Shown: positions 58,321-64,000 of the stretch, one piece after another
How positions within the stretch are numbered: the stretch's first letter is position 1
Layout: each line of letters starts with the position of its first letter
DNA from: Hofstenia miamia
Lineage: Eukaryota > Xenacoelomorpha > Acoela
DNA: 64,000 nucleotides
Direction: 5' to 3'
Assembly: GCA_004352715.1 (NCBI GenBank)
Contig: SCFE01000063.1
Span: forward strand, 708,977 to 772,976
The notes under the pieces: model-generated
What the model was told of the DNA's origin: nothing
Databases searched by the model: none
Seen by the model: the letters and a program-made list of their open reading frames with translations, nothing else
Made by a program: the position numbers and the translations under genes

Positions 58321-61300
58321 GCTTATTATATATCGCTGTGTTCAGATTTGTGCTGGGATGTTTTAATATTCTTTTGTAGCAGTTTGTGAGTAAATTTTTG
58401 TTTTAAATATATTTTCCAAACTTTCTCGGAAAATCACGTTTTTCTCAAAATGACATTTTTCAGCACATAATTTCTATCTACTCCCTCAATTTTTGAGCTA
58501 GATACTTGAAATTTGGTGTGGTTGTATCTTATTATTAGTTCTTTTGGGAAATGCTCTCACTGTTTGATATCTTTAATACTTTTCCAGTTATGTAGGTAAA
58601 TGACCCGTAAATATTGATTTTTTCCGCTAGGCCAATCTTTGGCCTCTTTGACCCACCTCCTAAGAAATCTATGTTAGATAGAGAGTATCTGTCAGCATTT
58701 TATGTTGCACATAAACATCTCCTATTACTATGCCAATTTAGAGGCTGATACATTGAAATTTGTTGAAGTAGATAGGATTTTAGTGAGGTACAGAAATTGA
58801 GCATTCGGGATACCGGTTTTGGGTGATTGGGGTGCGATGGGTGGTATTTTGTTTTAACCCCATTTTTTCTTATATTTGATGTTTGAGTCTTGTAAGGTGT
58901 CTTTTGTTTTCCTAACATCTTTTTAAAAAAATAGTACCTAGCTGATTTTCCCCTCCTTAAAAAAGTCAGGTATAATCATAAAATAATATACTGTAATGAC
59001 GTAAGCTTTTTATGCTTTTAAAAAGAAATTAATAATTACCGCGAAATTTATGCTTTTACCGTAAAAAATTTTAAATTTTTTTGCACCTTTGCTGTAATAA
59101 AATTCCAACGGGCTGGCACCGGGCATTGGAAGATAAACGGGCGCAGGGCTCACACGGGCAGCGTTAAATCATGGCCATGGTTAATTCTAAAATTGCAAAA
59201 CACTATTACAAAGGCACTGCTTTATGGGTTAGGCCCCGACCCATTTAAACTCAGTTTCAACTTTCAATTTTATATGTTTAGACAACAACATGAAGCTTAT
59301 TCCCTTGCATCTTTCCTATAAAATCATTGTGGATTGTTAAATAAGATAGTGGAACTGAGATGAAAATATGATATCTACACAAAGCAAAATTAATGAAATA
59401 TTCTTTAATCACTTCATTCAATAGCTTTTAAGTAGCATCTTTTGACTAAGACGAAAATTTTTTTTATAAATTTAAACGGTAAAGAATATTCCATTTACTT
59501 TTGCTGAGAGCTTACCTCAGACATTCTGATCATCAGACCATGAAGTTATTTAATCATTAAATGGAAATCACTTAGCTCTTCAAACAATTGATCTCCCTGT
59601 GCTACTAAACCGCCAATTCGCTTTGATTAAATTATAAACTGTAATTATAGGATCGGGCTTTTGATTCGGCGGTGTCGATGTGTGCATTCTCTAAACAAAA
59701 TTTTTATGCTATCCTCGCCAGTGGTTGGTTTCAGAGCTGAATTAATTAATTGCGTTTTCTTATTAATTCCCAAAAGTAATAAATTTAATAAAATCTTTAC
59801 TCTTTTTATTTAAATGGATAAAATCCTTTTCACTTCTAATTAAACACGTCCCTGTTGAATCGGCTATTATATATAATTTCCTAGCAACTTTCCTTTACAC
59901 AATGAAGTCCATTGAGCTGTCGTTATTGATGTATATTTCCGTCATTCTCAGTGGACAATTCATAAACTAAATTGAACTTTCTGTTCTTCTGTTTGAACGT
60001 TCATTGAGATGCAATACGAATGACATTTTCTCATCTTCGTTCCAACTTCATATTTGAAACTTTTAAAGCAATTCAAATATGTACCTAGGTTTCATCAAAA
60101 AATTTCAATCATGCTGTCAGATATGCGAGTTTAGCGTACTTCTTGTGGGATTACAAATTTTTTACTTTTTAAGCTGTTGAGGAAGGTTATTTGTAGGAAT
60201 CCATGATACACTGATAGATTCGGATTTAGACTAAGATGAAAGAATCAAAAAATATTGTTTTAACATAATATAGTGAGAAAATAGGCAAATGTCATTTGCA
60301 TTATTCAAATATTCTTTGCATTGCGCAATGCAATCAGTAGGTTATTTTATTTGTGTTAAGGGCCTTTGTTAGGCCTACAATGCGTAATAAAAACAGTGAT
60401 CTTTGAAAATGGTTCGAATTAATTGAATGAACCGTAAGAATAGAGACTTCGGAGAAGAAAGTAGTGTTCTCGCCAGAAGCTAAACCCTGAAACGTATCCT
60501 GCATTTTTATTGGGGTTTCAATTGCCCAAACTGCCTGAGAAGGGTATTACTCATTTTTATGCTTTGTAATAAATTGGACATGATAGGTATGCGCAAGCAA
60601 TATCTAAGCCTTGCTTTTTGCATTGCAAATAGTTGGAAATTTTTGAATTTTATTAAATATTGGAATCAGAATAACGTTGTAGGCACAGAATATTAAAAAT
60701 AGCTTGTTTTGATTAAATTTTTCGTGATTAGTAGAGATGGAGAGCTGTTATTCCATACGTCAACATTTACTCCTACAACTATTAATTATCAGGCTTAAGC
60801 ATGCAGGGATATCTTTGAAGTTTTTCCTCGATTAAGGGGTGTAAATATGGCCCTCGTTCTTACTTTAAATACGCGCATGATTTAACCTTGACCTCATTAA
60901 ATACTTTTAAATATTAATACAGTATTCACAAGTTATTGAATTATTGTAAGTTATCTTTATGAGATGGCGTTTTGTAGCAATTTCTTTGCATGCATTTGAT
61001 TGTGAAGAATTACTAACAGTTAATGTTTTCCTACTAAAATCCTCAATGATTCTGCGTGTGACCAGTTGTTGTGTATCTTATTAAACAATTGACTAATCAA
61101 ACGCAGAGAGGTAGTTCAACAATAAAATAAAATGGACGAGGAAATTTGAGACATTTAATGTTTAATCTGAACCACAATCTCAATTTACCATAAATCATTT
61201 CTTGAAGATTTTTATTAAGAAGTGGATTACACTATTACTACTAAGTTTTAAATTTGTCTTTCTAATATTGTTAATATGTTGCAATCTGATTTCGACTGTC

Positions 61301-63971
61301 TTTTAAAAGGATCGTTGTTTGCCATTTTCACTCAGGAATGAAGCAACAGCTTATAGAACTTGGCACCATTATGTGGCGATAATAATTTTAGGGTTCTAAT
61401 CGTTTTGATAGTTAGCTCACACACGTAATTTGTTTTCATTGTGAAAATAGGCTTTAGGGGGAAAAATTTTTTAAAAATTTGAATTTTAATTTTTTTCAAT
61501 TAGGTGTTACTATTATAATGTAAGTAAACTGTTGTTTGACACAGAACAAGATTAGAAGGCCCCACGAAATATAAACGCGATTAATAAATGAAAGACTAAC
61601 TTTTCATTTACTCAAGATATCAGCATGGTTCACAGATTAACCTGCTTAGTTTTGTTAGGTACTGCTTATGTTCAAAAAACTATCTTCTGAAAAATTCTAA
61701 AATGATATATTAAGAATTAATGTACAACATTTTTTGATACATTAAAATTTACACCTCCTCCATATTTATCTATTGGATGATACCTTGTCAATAATATTAT
61801 TTCCGTCCATTGATAAAGAATTGGAGCAATATTAGGTTGTAGCAATTTGACTTTTCTTAAGTTTAGCTACCTTCACAATAGTTGAGTTTAGTGCAGTAAC
61901 GTATTTACTTTTGAAGCAATCATCTCTAAAAATATTTGCATGAGAGCCCTAGTTAGTGAAATCTTTCTGGGAACGGTAGAATAAAAGAGGTGCTTAAATT
62001 TTCCAACGGATTTACAATGAATCAATTGTTCCGGATAAATCGCTGGTTTAATGGCGAGTGGTTGTTGTTTTTCAAGTAGTTTTTTCTCATGCCTCACATT
62101 AAAGTCGGAAGTGAGTGTTTGGCGGAGATCCTTCGCTTACCTCAAAGTGATGAAATATTTATTGTGAATAGTTGTCTTAATCTCTGGCCGAATGGATTAT
62201 GAGAAATCAAAGTTAATTTCTTAGTGCACTTTAAAAGCTTTTAGTCTAAATGTGATCTAATTTTAAACTCAATTATGTATTCTATCAATTTTAATTTAAC
62301 CACTGCATTACCTCACTTGGAAACCAAGGGGGAAGTATTTACAGAGCCAACTTTTCACTCAAAATAATGGTTCTCTCATTCCAAATTTGGTCATTGGAAT
62401 GAAATGTGAATTTTTAAAATGTTTCAGCTATATTATATATCGTAGGCAAATTTATTCAGATGAATGAACTGTTTTTTCAAATATAATTACATTCGATTTT
62501 TATCCAATCGACTTTTAATTGTTAAAAGCATAATTTTTGTCCTGCAAATATAAATTCTGAAGTAAATAAGGCCGTTGCTGAGGGCTGTAATTCCTCCCCT
62601 GTTTGAATTGGTCCTCCTCCCCTCAAAATACATGCAATATTCCCAAAAATTGCAAAGCTCCCTACATTCAAATGATATTAGGAATATTTTGACGCAAACA
62701 TTTGCATCACAATATGAAGCACACGTACATATACACAAACACCGACGAAAGAGTAAAATGTTGACAGGGCTAGACAATATTGTACATGTATTTAACATGG
62801 TTTGATTTGTGAGCTTTAACAAATTCTTGGAAAATTATGACAATTAGGATTTGATAGCTCTCCAAGTGATACCAGAAAGGAATCTCCCCAAAGCCCCTTT
62901 GAAAATCCCAACTGGCTGCTGTTCTAAGTTTAATATACTCGCTTTTACCTTTTTTCATGTGCTTTCCATAAAAGTGCTATGTATGCCTCTTTTCCTCGCA
63001 AGAGGAATTTGAGGTGTTAACGACGTTACTGAAGAAAAATAATGTACTGAACTGGCTTTTTGCATATAATATTGATTGCTACAGCAGCCATAACTGCGTT
63101 TACTGAATTTTGGCTTTCCTAATCAATTTATTTAACATAAAGAAAACCTAAATTCAATCCTATTTAGAAAACAGTTTCTTTAAGTATATAATACTTTTTG
63201 CATTAGGATAACGCAATAAAAGATAACTATTTAAAATTTTCAAAACCAGATTTCAGCATTAAGTTTTCAATAACAATATTTCATGCATTTAATTTTTTAT
63301 TTTGCGGTAGTATTGCCTGCCATATATGTATCACTGAATAAACCTATCTGATGAAAAACCATTATATTGAACGATATAATAAGACAGTAGGAGATTAGAA
63401 TTGCTCAGTTTTTGTTCTTTGTTAGACAACTGCGACAGATGGTTTGGGCATTTAATTTATTTACACCATAAAATTATAATTTCGAGATTCTTAGCAAAAT
63501 TCTTTTGTTGTAAAAATGGCTATTCAATGTATGCCTCTCTATTTCTTGGTTATGTACTGCGCATTTGTTGTACATAACGTGGTGTGTGGAATATTTCAAG
63601 AGATTTATTCCGTAATCATTTGCATATAATCTATTGTATAAAAATCTACCAACATTTTTTAAGAAAATGGATTTGCATTAACACGTTTTCAGACGTATAA
63701 TGTCGAAATGTTTTAATGGATTTTGTAATAGTCTTCAATACAAAATCAATAAATGTTTTAAACTTGCTGTCAATACAATGATAATAGATTGGTGTAAATT
63801 AAGTGTTTTTACTATTCAGCTTTTTAGGTAAATTCTTAACGAAATTTGACTCGATTGCCACATTTTTTATTTTAGGCTCTTACTTTTGCTGAGGATAATA
63901 TACTTATAATTTGTTCTTTGAAACAAAACACTTCATCATTGGCCAAAGTAATGTGATGGAAATGTATTAGT
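58321..63971. other. Mostly anonymous AT-rich stretch
   Basis: No host gene is recognised. A GC-richer patch (59108-59160, with CGGGCTGGCACCGGGCATTGG-type sequence) interrupts the AT-rich background. A minus-strand frame at 61888-62097 has fairly protein-like composition (EKQQPLAIKPAIYPEQLIHC) but no recognised family or convincing splice sites. Confidence 0.4.
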
Positions 63972-64000
63972 TATATATGTATATATATATATATATATAT
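63972..64000. repeat. (TA)n microsatellite at the window edge
   Basis: A TA run with one TG interruption, continuing to the last base of the window. Confidence 0.9.

Noticed and set aside
1-64000. CRISPR arrays, bacterial operons, Shine-Dalgarno sites, rRNA and tRNA genes
   Set aside because: None seen. The repeats present are transposon ends, microsatellites and tandem duplications, and the sequence is clearly eukaryotic.

Overview
This window looks like AT-rich (roughly two thirds A+T) non-coding DNA from an invertebrate animal, in a draft and heterozygous assembly. Most supportable content is transposable-element debris: a long-TIR Tc1-type DNA transposon, an L1/Tx1-type LINE with both ORFs, a Penelope-like element with a GIY-YIG endonuclease, a piggyBac-type MITE pair, a hAT-type MITE with a perfect 8-bp target duplication, and several other inverted-repeat elements. 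The mix fits Metazoa, and the absence of dense genes and of bacterial signals fits a eukaryote. I cannot name the species. No complete host gene, rRNA, tRNA or CRISPR array is visible.

Layout. 1-4109 holds a segment that recurs at 26668-28856, with a redundant inner duplication (325-1350 and 1352-2074) joined by one N, and a perfect-TIR MITE (2686-2899). 4110-10560 is AT-rich spacer with one foldback MITE (9662-9929). 10565-12131 is a decayed Tc1-like transposon. Next to it, 12438-12652 on the minus strand is a possible leucine-rich terminal exon. 14287-15271 is a Penelope-like remnant bracketed by TA microsatellites, with a hammerhead-like core at its 3' end. 16617-17002 is a hAT MITE. 17673-18920 is a possible TIR element containing a dispersed repeat that recurs at 41352. 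19218-29856 is broken by six N gaps and contains extra copies of the Tc1 right end with its flank, and of the window's first 4 kb. 30000-51000 is mostly anonymous AT-rich DNA with small inverted-repeat elements, the piggyBac MITEs (44754-45178, 46988-47223) and a few possible minus-strand exons (34281, 46637, 48544). 51600-58320 is the LINE on the minus strand, present as two overlapping pieces joined at a single N (54050). 58320-64000 is anonymous.

No genes can be shown to work together here. The main lesson is structural: repeated blocks in the same order, single-N joins with overlap on both sides, and two contig ends stopping at exactly the same base suggest that two haplotypes (or collapsed repeats) were laid end to end in the scaffold. 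Apparent segmental duplications should be read with that in mind.
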